Notes: generated by a model from the letters alone, not told the origin. Positions 12,980 to 26,400 are shown, numbered from the stretch's first letter. The stretch: DNA of 64,000 nt from Aulostomus chinensis (GCA_037954235.1 JBBMOA010000010.1:24340529-24404528), one strand, 5' to 3'. Translations and numbers: made by a program.

Positions 12980-13728
12980 GTTCAGATGTAAGCTGTCTGT
13001 ATGCCTCTATTCACTGGTCACCCATGGGTCCAATTACACACACACGCTCTTGCTTGTAGGGTGGAGAAGAGCAGATGGTTGCTTTTTGACCTCAAATGGT
13101 GATTAAAGGGGTCCAGTATGCGTTTTTATTCATGCTTCAAACCCAAGACAAACTATTACTGAATAAATTTCATTAGCTAGCCAATTCATTTGCCACCGCT
13201 TGTGCAGGCTAGCCCATTGGTGCAAGCTAAGGAGTACTGTATTTTGTTTAAAGAACATGCAAACGGTGTAAAAAAGCTTCAAACTGTTGTGAAGTTCCCA
13301 ACATCTATTTTTACTGTGAGCTGGTATCCCCTTGTTGAAGATGTCTTTATTCAGTTATTAGCTCCAGGCACTGCACATCCACAAAGTACTGTAAGTTGGT
13401 CACTCAAAAGAAAGTGGGCTTTTAGGAAGGAGGGCATAAAAAAGACAAGCTAAAACAATTTTTTACTGATGGGGAGGATAAACTGAAGGGCTGTGTAAAT
13501 GCCCATATTAAGGAAAACAATTTAAAATGTTGAATCACGCATAGCTGCACTTGTGGAGGCAAAATACTAGGAACGTCGTTCTAGGAGGCCCTGGAGCGGG
13601 ATCGCGGATGCCATCTTTGATTGTAATTTTCATTTATACATGTAATGTCTTTTCCAGATAGCTTACCTGCATTTAATAAGAAGCCCTTGAATGATTAATT
13701 ACCTTCATCTTTTTTTCCTGCCCCTCAG

Positions 13729-14055
13729 GATCCCGTCTGCGCCAGGAGGACTCCCCACCCCGGATTGTGGAGCACCCCTCTGACCTGATTGTATCCAAAG
13801 GGGAGCCCGCCACTCTCAACTGCAAAGCGGAAGGGCGGCCGACTCCAACAGTGGAGTGGTACAAGGACGGCGAGCGGGTGGAAACGGACAAAGATGACTC
13901 GCGTTCTCACCGAATGCTGTTGCCCAGCGGCTCACTATTCTTCCTACGCATCGTTCATGGACGACGGAGCAAACCGGATGAGGGAGCCTATGTGTGTGTG
14001 GCCCGCAACTATCTGGGTGAAGCCGTCAGCCGTAATGCATCTTTGGAAGTAGCAT
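13729..14055 (+). CDS. robo2: robo2 exon 2: first immunoglobulin domain of the Slit receptor
   Basis: This exon encodes residues 19-127 and the first base of codon 128 of a type I membrane receptor that binds Slit proteins and repels growing axons. The mature N-terminus reads SRLRQED, then one I-set Ig domain: Cys50 and Cys108 form the disulfide, Trp62 is the core tryptophan, Asp102-Glu-Gly-Ala-Tyr-Val-Cys is the usual F-strand motif, and Asn121-Ala-Ser is a possible glycosylation site. Ig1 is the main Slit-binding domain in this family. The acceptor (CCCCTCAG, 13721-13728) and donor (T|GTGAGT, 14056) are strong. At 327 nt with phase 1 at both ends, it is a typical one-domain Ig exon. WYKDG, HGRRSKPDEG and SRNAS fit ROBO2 as I remember it; Leu38 and Ala46 look more like ROBO1. 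Ig2-5, the fibronectin repeats, the membrane segment and the cytoplasmic motifs lie beyond the window. The roundabout family is near certain; the paralogue is likely. Confidence 0.96.
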
Positions 14056-14476
14056 GTGAGTCAAAGCTCTTTCTCCTTTTTTCCTTAATTTTCCCTCCCT
14101 CCTTCCTGCCTGGTGGAAATTATTTTGCTTTTAACTACATAAGTCATTTGGCTGAATAAAGAATGATTGCTGCCTTTGATAGATGGAAAGACTGGGTTTA
14201 CATGTTGTTTTCTTTCATTTTACACATAATGGGACATCACATTGTCTTAAGGGAATAGCAGTAAACATGAATGATGCGAGGCAGCTCTAATTACACCATT
14301 TTTCAAGTTGAATTTGCTTTGGTTCTTAAATTGAAAGTACTGAATATAGCTTATTTTTCTGGAGGGCTAAAAGGAACATTTACTCTCGAGTTTGTTCTCA
14401 CAGTATGAAACATTGTTTGATTGGATGCTGAGTTGTTTTTTAACCTTGGACTTCAGAATAAAATATATAGTCTTAA

Positions 14477-14501
14477 CTCAATAAAACCCTCTTTTATTGA
14501 G
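14477..14501. repeat. Perfect inverted repeat, 10-bp stem and 5-base loop
   Basis: CTCAATAAAA (14477-14486) pairs exactly with TTTTATTGAG (14492-14501) around CCCTC. It would form a short AU-rich hairpin in the nascent transcript about 420 nt after exon 2. No function is known to me. Confidence 0.85.
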
Positions 14502-16464
14502 GTTTCAGGCAGGCCATAAAGCTGAAGATGAATCCACTGTCATGGCAAACATAAACTCCTTTTACACAGCCTTGAATATTGTGCCACCTTCTGTCTTAGT
14601 GTTCCAGCGCTGAGCCAGCTGCCCAAGCTGTCACACTTCTAATTGTCAAACACTGAAATTCTCTTTAGAATCCTTAGCTGGAGAGGCATTAACCTTGTAA
14701 GGTTCGGTGTAAACAAGCAAAGCCTAATAATAGTCTGCCCATTTTTTATAGCTGTATTGCAGAACCTGTGTTGGTGCCAGAGGAGTGGCAGGCACAGATC
14801 AAAGCCCTAATAGACATTTGACAGAGGCTGCCTGGACTATGCTGGTGAACACTGACAAGTAAATCCTGAGTTGTGGATCAAATTACCTTTGAAGATGAGC
14901 TGCACCCCCATCAGGTTCAATCCAGGCCTCCTATGGAGCGGTTCTCAGGGACCTCAGACTGCCTGTAGCTATAAAGCAGGGAGCAGAGGCTTCGTGTTGT
15001 TTCAACTGGTGGTACTTCGACTAATGTTGTCCTGTGTTTCAACCCAGGGGTTATGCTCATGAAACATACTCCAACAACAAGGTCGGTTTTTGTAGTGATA
15101 ATCAGTTTTGGTTTTGGCCTCACATTTGTTTTACAAGGTTAAGTACAGTGAGGTGACGTCTATCACCGAACAGAGGAGATGGCAGTGTTTACACATCACA
15201 TAAAACAACCAAACGTTCATTCGCAAAGTTACATCTTCCACTTGGTTAAAAGGACCTGGAACTGTATTTCGAAGTGATCATTGAAAAGGTTGTTGGTTTG
15301 TGATCCTCGGAAAATGGGCAAGATGAAGTAGAGAATGGGGGTGTTGTCTCTACCTTTGATTCAGTCTCCTGCTTTCCCCGAGGGTCTTCCAGTAGCCCCC
15401 AGGTGCTAACTGTGTGACAGCAGCTTGATCTATCGATTGCTGGTAAGAGGCCTCTCCAAGTCTAAATGAAAATTCATGAAAAATTGATGAAGTCACCAGA
15501 TTATTTTTCTTTTACCTCATTTCTTACGCTGTTTCTCTGTTTTTCTTTTCAACATCCCCTCTCTCTTCCCTTCGTGTAATATGTGATACCCAGCAGAGGG
15601 TGTTGAATAGAAGCATTGAATAGCTTAAAGGTAAAGGTTTAGGGGTCGCAAGGCCAGGGGATGAGGGAATAAGGGAGAGTCGGCAAGGTGAAGAAATAAG
15701 AACGCACGCGAAGAGATCCAGGCTGAAGCCCCGGGCCAAGCTCAGAGTCAACAACAGCACACAGCTACACCCTTTATGAATGAGTTTGGACCTTATCGAC
15801 ATTCCCTTAAAGACCAAATTTGATGTGCTGCCTCATAATATACCATCATCAGGTGTTACGTTGTACTGATCAATCAAATACTGCTATGCAAGTGCACTGA
15901 TGAAGAGGAAATACCTTGTACCAACAACCTTTAGTTGTGGCCTAATTTACTATTCCCTTTGCAAGCTTTGTGGTGTAAGAGAAGATTACAGCTGCTTTGA
16001 TCGTTTAAGGGTTCAGCAAGTATTCAATTAAAGAGTTATAACAGCTTCACAGTATATTTGCATACAATAAGCCTTCTGGCTGGACTTGCTGGCTCATATT
16101 TCATGTTACCTCCATAGCAATGACCATTTTAAGGCACTGGCAAGATAAGCCACAAGGAGATGACGATCAATTAAAAACACATTTTACCTACTGCAACATA
16201 AAATATGACCATTTGGAGTGCATTTTCCATGGGATTTTATAATTTACCCAGAAAGAGGTAGGGTTATTTTGTGGTGGGGTCTTTAGGGGAGTTGGGGGAG
16301 GGGATGGGGTACTAAGTCCCACTGCGAATTGGCTTACGGGAGTGATTAGCCTTATCAGGTCTTGGCATCCCTGTAGTGATTGTAAAGCCAAAGCTAATAG
16401 CACAAAAAAGCAGCGTTTAAAATCTACATCCATGTTAAAGGGGGTTTTGTGTTTATGATATGTG

Positions 16465-16479
16465 CCCCCCCCCCCCCCC
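16465..16479. repeat. Poly-C run (C15)
   Basis: Fifteen C followed by a CT-rich stretch. It accounts for the proline- or glycine-rich frames here. Confidence 0.97.
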
Positions 16480-18690
16480 ATCTTCTACCTCCCTCTCTCT
16501 CCTTCCATCAAATTGAACACACCTTTGCCCCCCTTCTGTTCACGAGTGACTGAGCAGGACCCTGGTGAGATAATTGAATTGCAGCTCTGAAACAGATTGA
16601 ACTCTGTGTCCACCGAGCAGTGTTGCACTGCTGAATGCTGGACATCAAGCTGGGCAGCACTCAACACTCTCCGAAAAGGAAAGGTGGAGTAAAGAGAAAG
16701 AGGGGGATGAGAAAGCCTCTGAGAGGTGCCCCTGCATTATTAATAAGAGCCATATTGGGGGCGTGCATTTGCTGTGCTCCAGCCATGTTTCCTTTAAGTG
16801 TTAGTTGTTGAACACTCAATGCTCACAAACGGATGGACAGAAGTAATCTAGTGTCTGTATCGCATCCACAGAGTCTTGAGGATAAGGTTTGGACATGCAT
16901 TGCTGCAGTTGGGAAGAGATTTCATTGTAGCTGTTCACCTTTCTGTACCTGAGAAGATAGAGAACTTGGAAACATGTTGCCTGGAGGCTATCTGAGCTGC
17001 CTGTTTTGTAATCTCATTGCACCTCTCATGCTTACCAATACTGACTGCACGCCAGTTCCCTGGAATAGATACGCCTTATATAAGAGGGATGTGCCCCCTT
17101 TTCCCTTTTTTAGAATAAACTAGGTCAATGAGCAGGTTCATAAATCATCGTGAAGCTTGTGTCAGAAATGCTAGCTGCAGCCACTGTGGGTGAATAAATT
17201 GCTAGTACTGTGGATATCTGTGTATATGTAAGTGTGACAAGGCGCACCTGGGGCGATAGGATCCCAAGGAAAAAGTTAATTAGCTCCATCCTTTAAACAG
17301 GTAGCATGTGTATCTAGGGCTCCAGATACTAGCATGTAGGGTGAACAGTTGCACTTTTTAATTGAGCGCTGAATGCAACCTCTGACATCTCTGCGGTTGT
17401 ATGTGATCTAGAGCTATATAAAGTAACATGGGGGGGTTTCATTCTGGAGCGCTGCATCCAAAACAAATGAGGTCATCGAGTCTCAAGGTGTAGATTTGTA
17501 TCTTTTCCCCTTAACATTTCATTGATAACCTTTAAAAAAAAATGCAAATGATACAGAAAAAGAAACAGCTGTCTTGGGTGGGTTCAAAATGGCACTTAAA
17601 AAGGGACTGGATGACTTTTAAAAAGGCCCTTTGATATCATTTAATTCACCACTTGTGTAATTAAGCGAACTGCAAGGTAGGTAATTAGCAGGAAAATTGA
17701 GTAGAGTGAGGTATGAGTGGTAAAGTAGAGGAAGAGGAGGGTACCAAGCTGTTCCTGTTGTGTCCAGCATGAGAGGAAGCTAATAAAGCGACAGGCTAGG
17801 AGGAGCAGGCCACGTGGGGCGTTGTGCCCGCTTTCACGGCCTCATCCGCACTCATTATACCATTTCAGAAAATGAGGAAATGGAGCGACGAGTGCACATA
17901 AACAACAGACTTTGATGCCAATACGCACACTTTCACACACGGACAAAAACACCTGCCTTCATACTTGTGTAAACCCCACTACGCTGTTCTTGTCCTTGAG
18001 AAATAATGAAGGGTAATGAAGGAAGAATCAACAATGGAACCATCATGGCACATTAATGATGCATGCTACAGTTAGGACGTAAAACAGTCACCAAAACTGA
18101 ACAGTCTAATTAAGTATATTTTGACTCTTCCAGTGCACGTCTGTCTTGTTGTTTTGAAATTTGGATGTGGGGACGGCTTAAGGCTTCCTTAATTACCAGG
18201 ACATTATTTTTATTGCACCTTTCAATGTCAATTTGCTCTTAAAAAACGTTAATGTCTTCCACAAAAGAGAGAGCGAGAGAGCTAAATCCCTGTCTTCTTT
18301 GTTTTAGCTTTTTCGGGTAATTCTTGCCTGACAAAATATATGCATTATTGCTCCAGACTTTACAGAAAAACAAAGTAGCTCATTTAAATTTAATATCAAG
18401 GAAATCAAATTTGTATTGTTTAATTACAGCACTGATATTCCTCTCTGAACAAGCAGAGGGATGTACTGATATGATATAGGAAATACAGGAGGAACCAAAA
18501 GTATATAGATGCAGAAGAGGTGAGAATGTTGTCCCAAGATAAGAGAGATGGTGAGACCAGGTCTGGGTGTGAGAAATATCTTCCTCCGATAAACTGAGAG
18601 AGAGGACAAATCCCTGATTAAATGTGTCAGCTCTGTGTCTGTGCAGCTGGAGTCTGCTGACCTCTGTAAAGAGGTGTTGTTATCTGTTGC

Positions 18691-18691
<1 letters not shown>

Positions 18692-18729
<38 letters not shown>
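18692..18729. repeat. (AC)19 microsatellite
   Basis: A perfect AC run with decayed CA units continuing to about 18754. Confidence 0.97.
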
Positions 18730-18731
<2 letters not shown>

Positions 18732-18864
18732 TCTCACACACGATCACACACACATGGTCAGACTGTCCTGCCGAAATGGAGCAGAAATTAGGAAAAATAA
18801 ACTCTCACAGGGAGATAAATCAGGAATATGCTGCAGTGACTACCAGCACCCTGACCTTTCCCTG

Positions 18865-18865
<1 letters not shown>

Positions 18866-18930
<65 letters not shown>
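18866..18930. repeat. (CA)n microsatellite, 65 bp
   Basis: A long perfect CA run, 136 bp after another CA array. The His/Thr-rich frames across 18635-19012 are read from these two arrays and are not genes. Confidence 0.97.
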
Positions 18931-18933
<3 letters not shown>

Positions 18934-19577
18934 TGTACTGACTCACACACAGATGATATGTACTGAGCCTGCATTTTTACTACCCTCAGTGGGCCTTATG
19001 TCCCAGCTCTGACCTCCACCAGTCCACCAAGGGAAATAAACCGCCTGTGTTACCTTCATACGTTTAAAAGAATCCAGTTTAGTGCTGGAAATGGAAATTA
19101 TGAGCCAAGAATGACAGCAATAATGGAGTATTGCATGAAGAGCTGAGGACAGAGATGAAAAATGTGGCGAGATGAAAGTCTTGATCCAATCCAAGTTTGG
19201 GATGACCTTTGGTCCCTCTCTCTCTCGACCTCTCTTCCTCCACCATTGTGTCACCTTCCAGTGTATAAACTAGATTAAAAAGGCGTGTGGAGCTCCGTCA
19301 TGGATGCCACGGCCCGTCAGTAGAGGAGTGAGCTATCAGGCAAAGAATGCTGAGCTAGCCAGTTCTCACGCCCATTAGTGCTGGCAAGATGAAGCACCCA
19401 TCGCACCGGGTTTTGTTGTGTTTCTTTTATACACCCTACTCTCGCTCCTTCACACTCTCGCTCTCTCAGTCTTTATAGTGACACTGTTATTGATGGCCTC
19501 TTCACTCTGACAATGCAGATCTATTGCTTTGTCTTTCCTGCCTGCGTTTTTCCTGCTTTCTCTCCTCATTTTCCTGA

Positions 19578-19596
19578 CCCCCCCCCCCCCCCCCCC
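19578..19596. repeat. Poly-C run (C19)
   Basis: The longest G/C homopolymer in the window, followed shortly by CA units. Confidence 0.97.
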
Positions 19597-20420
19597 AAAT
19601 CATACACACACACACAAACACACCAACTCCACGTCTCATCAGCCTTTCTTCACTGTGGATGCTCTCTCTGCAGTGACAGAAAAATAGATTTTTGCATCTA
19701 AATTGGGTCTTTAAATTATACAAGCTTGCCAGCATTGTTGTAAAATTTGAGCACCTACAGAAAAGCATGTAATATAAAGTGAACTTACCCTGTCTACCTG
19801 CTACTTTTACTCTGTTAAAACAGTTTGAGATCCATGCTGAGCTGTAAATTATTGAGATATGTCTGCAGGCTGATTATTGATCAACTTTAAATCACTGAAT
19901 GGCTCACATACTTCTGCTTCCATCGTTGGACGCAGCTTTGATTTCAGATTGAATATTGATTTATTGTTTTTATATATTCAAACCCAGTGCAACTTGCACT
20001 TATACTGTTGATGATCAAAATATAGGCCGTGCAAAGCCTCACCTCATCAGTCTGTTTGTAGTAACCTAAAATGTGGGGTTATAATTCTGAAGCGCATTTC
20101 AAATTCTTGCACAGGTCTGCTGTTTACCAGAATGTAGATGAATATGTCTGATATCACTTTATTTAGCTGACAAGTGGGCGAAGGGACAAGTGAGTGATGA
20201 TAATATTAATCGAGAAATGTGACCCTCGGGGAAATCCCTGTAGGCCACTGTGTTCTCAGAGTGGCTTGCCATCGAGTCCAGCCGGGATTGGATCCTTTGA
20301 CCCCTGAAGAACCCTTTGGCCCCTCATATCCACCCCGGATCTCTGTCAAACCATAATTCCTTAACCTAGCACTCCCTTACAATGAATGTGTCCCTGTAGT
20401 GACTGACCTCCCCCACCCGC

Positions 20421-20498
20421 CTTCTTTTCTCGCTCTCTCTCTCTTTCTCTGTCTGTCTCTCTCTCTCTTTCTCTGTCTCTCTCTCTCTCTCTCTTTCT
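20421..20498. repeat. Interrupted (CT)n tract
   Basis: About 78 bases of CT with TTT and GT interruptions. Confidence 0.95.
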
Positions 20499-21379
20499 GA
20501 GAGCCTCTGAGATTACCTAGGATGGTAATCCATCATGTGAAGGTGGGGAGGAGGGCTGAAGTTCAGGCACTAGCTGATATGGGTTTGAATCAAACAACGC
20601 CGGAATTGATTCACCCTGTGGCGTGTGGACCAGTGTTTTGTTTTTTGTTTTTTGCACTGGTGTTCCTGGTTCAAATGCCCATCATTCCCTTGGTTACTTT
20701 CACACACTCACAAATAAACACGCATTTGCACTGACATGTCTAGGGATTGATCTTGTGAAGGGGTCTTGTCTCACTTGCTGTTCTGCCTGTTCGTTTTGGG
20801 GTGACAGCAGTCACAGTGAACATTGGCACTGGGACTGATACGCCTTTTAGGAAGCTGCTGTGATTGCGTGCTACACACACGTACATGCCAAAATGTTTTG
20901 GGTAAATGGTTTTGTGGCTGTTGAGGATAGTTCCCACCCAAACTAGTCCTTTTGGGAATGTGAGAGACGCAGCATTTTAGCCTCATTATATTCTGAGTGG
21001 ACCCTGTGGATGGAAAGGAGGTATAGAATTATGGAAAGGGATTAGAGGATTGCATACAACCTAAATTACTGACTGACTGTAGGAAGCTGGAAGTTGATGG
21101 TTTGCACCTTTGAATAAAATAAATCATTGACTTCCCCTACTTGTCTTGAGTGCATTGAGTTGGCTTATGATATTATTTTTAATTCTCTGCAGTCTCTTAA
21201 ATATTAGACTACTGCAGAGTAATTGCAGGCATGGGTATGAATGACTTGGTGATATCTTTATGGCATAGACAGATATTGTGTTTGGCTTGGATAACATTGG
21301 CTGTAAGAGACACCTATCAGCCACCAGAGCTATCAACAGCTGCAGCCCAGAGCTGAAACCGGATCCTTTGGTCTCTGCT

Positions 21380-21483
<104 letters not shown>

Positions 21484-23388
21484 CCCCTTTTCTCCTCCCT
21501 CCCTTTTTTGTTTCCGGTCCTGCTGTTTGAAAGTGATACTCAAACCATGTGATCATTTTCAAAAGTGAACGGAGACAAGATCAAATGTTTAAACGTGTGA
21601 TATCTGAGACAGCTGTGGTTCACTTCTGGTTTACAGCCATACTAGTACATGACTCTTCTGCTGCATCCATTGGTTATTTTAGCAAAGGAAGTTCAATTGC
21701 TGTAGTTTCAAGTTGAAAGTTACCTGTGTTGAAGAATCAATCTGTGCTATGTACCGAATACTACAATACTGGAAAGTCAAAAATGTAAGTACAGTATCAC
21801 TGTATTGGTGGAAATATGGTAGGTTTTGCTGTTTTCGTAATAGTAATGTTTGGCCCTCATAGTAAAATAGAGTCTTGTCCTCCCTAAGAAGCAGTCCCAG
21901 GCTTGGCTAAGGTGAAGGAAGAGCAGCCACCATCACACAGCAGGAGCCGCTGCCTTCACTCCAGTGAAAAATAAATGTCTAAGGTCCTCAGCTAGACATG
22001 ATTTCATAGAGGAAGGCACTCGCTGCTTCAGTGGTATGTAATGCAATGTGACCAGGTGCAGGGAGATGACATCACATGGTGAATGAGACTGGGAGCTGTG
22101 GTATGTGCAGCCACCTGCTTCAGCAGCTGTGAACATGATTAGCAGCGAGCCAGGCTGATGATTAACCAGCCAAACGGACAGACAGACAAACAGACCAGGA
22201 TACTGACAGACATCACATATTGCCAGATATGAGCCTGCACATTGGTTGGCACAGTAGAGACCAGGCAGACTCGCCCAGACCACTTAAGCACTAGCATGGC
22301 CAAAGGCCAACTGAATAGAAATCAGAACACCCCATTCAAATGCTAAGCAGAATCTTATCTCGGGGCCTCTTGCGGCTGGCCCTCATGCTCTGCACTGTTC
22401 AGGGCAAAGCTATTAATGCATGTGCAGGTGCCTCCCGTGTTTGTTTCCGTGTGTGTTTGTGAGGATGGGTGTATAGTCACTTAATCAGCATGTTTCTCTT
22501 TGCCTGCTTATGTTGATAAGAAATTCAGAGGGGGCAGTGTTTGGAAAGATATTGCTTTCCTAAAATCCAAAGAAATCTATTGAGTTGTTAGTGTGTTTGC
22601 AAAGATTACTGTTGATGTATTGCACTCACAACAGTAGCCACCACCACTGAGACAGAAACGAAGGCAGTGAATCATCTTAAGTGTGACTATAATGGCAGGG
22701 ATTTGTCTTGGATCCACTCAGATATCCTCAATCCACAGGAAATGAAATTTAATGACACTGAGTGATCACCGAGGGGTGTGTGGCTAACTGATGAGCGTGC
22801 TCACTTGACTCCACTGATCTTAAAAAGCCATTAATGTTCTCCTGTTTCATGCACAAATTAGGGCACAACACACAGGGTGTGTAAAGGCACATGTGCTGAT
22901 GCACACACTTAGCTGGACCCATTTACACGCATCAGACATAGCAACACACTAAAACACACCGTAACAGATTCCAAACACCCTCTTTGTCGTCCAACTGGCA
23001 CAGTGAACGTTTGCCCATTTGAGGCCTAAATGGCACAGTCAGGGAAAATGAACCCCAAGACGTCGCATCATAATGGAGCTGAAAAAAACAAAACTGCTTA
23101 ATTGGCCAACATAAGCCAAGCCCAGGCATTAACTGTGCCATTTACATGTTCACTTTTTTTCTCGTCTTTCTTGTAAAGGTCCCCATGGTTTTCATGTGGA
23201 ACAGACTCATGAATTACAACTCTGACACTTCATGAATATCGATTTGACTGCTGTTGGGATGTGGGAGGTCAGGTAAAATTATGTTATTCAAAATATGTGG
23301 GTTGGGACAAATGTACAATTGATTGATCGATTGTTAGTTGATGCAACTGATATGTCATGAGTTTAATTGCCTCTTTTTTGTTGATTTG

Positions 23389-23390
<2 letters not shown>

Positions 23391-23468
<78 letters not shown>
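23391..23468. repeat. (GC)4(CA)n alternating purine-pyrimidine tract
   Basis: GCGCGCGC (23391-23398) passes straight into a (CA)n run of about 70 bp. It is 78 bp of unbroken purine-pyrimidine alternation. Confidence 0.97.
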
Positions 23469-23472
<4 letters not shown>

Positions 23473-26400
23473 GCTCTAAGAACAAAGCAGACTGATTATC
23501 ATTGTGTTTTGGTTAGTCAGATGAAAAAAAAAGACATTTGCAGATCTCATCTTGGTGTCAGTGAACTTGTGTCAGGCATGAAAATTCTTTGACATTGAAC
23601 AAATTATTCAAGAAAATAATCAGTAGAATAATCGAAACAATTATTACTTGCCGCCAAAGTAGATGCTGAATTTAACAATGCGGTAAATTGCCCTTCTTAT
23701 CAGATTTGTAGATTCCAAGCAGAAGGCAGTTGCTCGCATGATTTACCTCCAGCAGTTGAGGAGGTGGATGGGCTCCTCGCACCTTGGGATCTAGATACGC
23801 TGACCTTTAGCCAGCTCTGCGTATGACCCTTGACTGATCATCGATTGACCATCATATGACCCCGAGGCCTGAGAAACAGAACTGCATTTGACAGTCTGGA
23901 GAGCGTCTCTTGCATACGCTGCTAATACAGTTACACTAGTGTTATTGGGAGATGTATGAAAGGAGAAATAGCCGGAGAAGGCAGGATTATTCCTGTTTCA
24001 GAGGAAGAAAAGCATAGATAATTTAATTTCAGGCTGGAGGATATGAGCGCCTGTCAGCTCATTCATTTTTATAGTCCTCAAGTTCTTTTGTTATTCAGTA
24101 AACTCCAAACTAGATCACTGTCAGCTTCACCTCATTACGAGCTTATGACATTTTTAACCCAACATGGGATTCTGACATCTATAAAACCTTTACGCCCTCA
24201 ACGCTTTATCATTTTACACACAAAAAATGGGCCTTTTTCTACTTAGTAAGACATCTTGTGAAACCAAACCCTCGCTCGCTACACGTGCAGAGTGTTGGAC
24301 CAGATCCTGTTATCTCTCCCTAGCATCGGACCTCTCGACGGCCCCCCCCACCCCTCCTCCATTTCTCCCATATCCTCTAAACTGTTCCCTAACTGGCTGG
24401 TGATGATAACAGTTTCAGCCCAGGAGCCAAAACACCCACCCCCCAACATCCTTCTTGCTATGAAAAAATCAAATAGCAACCCAGTGACTTATTGCTAATA
24501 AAATTAGCAGAATTTCTCATAAACCTTAATATGAAACTAGACCCTATTAAGGATGCTGATGAGGACAGAAGACAGCACAGTTATTGGGGATGAAAAGGAA
24601 GGAGGGGCTGGTGGTGGGGATATCATTCATCTCAAAATCCCTCAACAATAATCTTGGACCTTTGCATTTATCCACATACCCGACCCCCCCAACCTCACAC
24701 CACCTCACCTCCTCTGACTGCATCCATGTGCCAGCAACACCACCCTCAGTCTTCCCTCAGCAGGGGGATGGTTGTCTTCATGGCATCATTAACTTTCTTG
24801 AGTGGCAGACCAGAGACGTGAGGAGAGCCGTCATGTCCCACCCCCACAGGGTGTCCCTCAACCCCCATCACTCCTCCCTGTCATCCATGTTTCATGCTTG
24901 CTATCCCCCAAACAGCAGGAATCCACTTATTTCATACACTTGATGCTCAGTCAAGGATGAATGAGAGGATGAATATTCAATTCCAGCATCATGAGTGTTC
25001 GATTGTAGGAGGATGGTTGTCCATGTAAGGAGGACCTTCAGACTGTATTCAGCCTACAGCCACCAGGTGTTGGGAGTTTTTGTCGTTACCGCTGGTGTGA
25101 TGTGTTCTTCTCAGCTTCCTGTGGCATCCTGCCTGGTCTCATTAGTCAGAAGTCCTGCACTCAAGCCCTGACAACCTACTACCAGGTGGCCTACCACCTT
25201 CCTTCCTTGTATACTAGGAAGGCATCATTATCTGCTGACAGGAAGAAGGCAGTACAGCAATAACAGCTGTCACTGGTCATTTGAACCCCCCACCATTTTT
25301 TCCCCCAAGTGTAACTCTTAACCCTCCCCAACCACTACCAGGCTTTTTGGTCTGTTCTCTTCTCAGGTTCACAAGTTTTGAACCATAGGGCCAAAGGTCA
25401 GAGAATTTGCCAAGTTGTCACGGCAACTCTCAACAACATCAGATGTCAAGAGGGCTGGCCAACCATGACGGAGGCAGGCGGAGAACACTGCTTGACCGGC
25501 TGCCTCCTTCTGGAGTGCAGAGGGAACGGGGGAGAGAGAGAGAGAGGAGGGTTTTTTTTTTTTCCTTTCGGGCATATTCTCTCCCTCTTCCTTGGCCCTG
25601 CTCTAGGGTGATGGGGGTTGTGGTTTAGGGGTATTTAGGCGTTCATGGGTGGGGTGTTAAGGGCTTGTTGAGGTCCAAGTCAGGCTTGTACTACGGGGTG
25701 CTGGGGCTCATGCCGTGGTCTAGTTGTGTCATGTGCGTGTAGCTGAGCTGTCACTTGTCTCTAATTGGCTTAGATCAGCCCACGAGAGACTCAAAGCTCA
25801 CTGACCCACCCTTTCTTTCCTACTGTGCGTGTGTGTGTGTGAGTGTGTGTGTGTATGTGTGCGAGTGTGAGTGTGTGTGTGTATACCCCTCTCTCATTAG
25901 CTTCTGTCCTCTGCCAGGCTAAGACAATGGGCTCCACATGGTTCTCTCCATTGGACCTCTTGAACCAAAATCTCTCTCTTTGTTCCATCAGTCCTGTCAC
26001 CTTCTCTGCCTGTGTGCGTTCCATATCATGAAGCTCGATTCTTACAAGAAGCAGAATAATGTGGGAGGATGCGGAGGGCAGCTTGATCTAATCCTGATTG
26101 GGGACCGGATTGATCCCTGGGGTCGTCACAGGGTCAATACATGAAGTGATGATAACACGTGGCCTATTGTGGCTCTTCTAATGCCATCACTCCTTGTATC
26201 AATCCAAACAACCATTTATATCACTCCACTTCACTATGATAATTAGATATGGGTCCAGCCTCACATTTGCTAACACCGCCATCACTCAGGCTACATCCTG
26301 CTAGTCTCCGCCAGCGCAGCATCTATGATGGTGCTCTAAGAGGTCAGGACAGGACCCTTCGGTATGCATTCTTGATGATCTTTTAATTGGATGCTGTGAC

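Larger units (their letters stand above)
7081..13728 (+). other. robo2: robo2 intron 1, second part: no gene seen
   Basis: AT-rich sequence with a pyrimidine tract (7930-7968), G16 (9387-9402), a short GA run (about 9849-9863), T18 (11025-11042), C15 (11885-11899) and (TG)n (12946-12976). The intron ends with a strong acceptor: a T-rich tract and CCCCTCAG at 13721-13728. No frame here shows a recognisable domain, and no additional exon with matching phase was found. Confidence 0.7.
14056..18691 (+). other. robo2: robo2 intron 2, first part: no gene seen
   Basis: This part opens with the GTGAGT donor. It contains a perfect 10-bp-stem hairpin (14477-14501), a C15 run (16465-16479) and long unique AT-rich stretches with homeodomain-type TAATTA words (about 17277-17282, 17658-17664, 17682-17688) and an octamer ATTTGCAT at 16056. 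No frame has a recognisable domain. I looked here and through the rest of the window for the Ig2 exon (an Arg-Asp-Asp-Phe-Arg-Gln-Asn-Pro start) and did not find it. Confidence 0.7.

Noticed and set aside
18635..19012. His-Thr repeat frames, and similar Cys-Val frames at 37089-37448, 37773-38267 and 62687-63082
   Set aside because: Translations of (CA)n/(TG)n microsatellites; mirrored frames occur on both strands.
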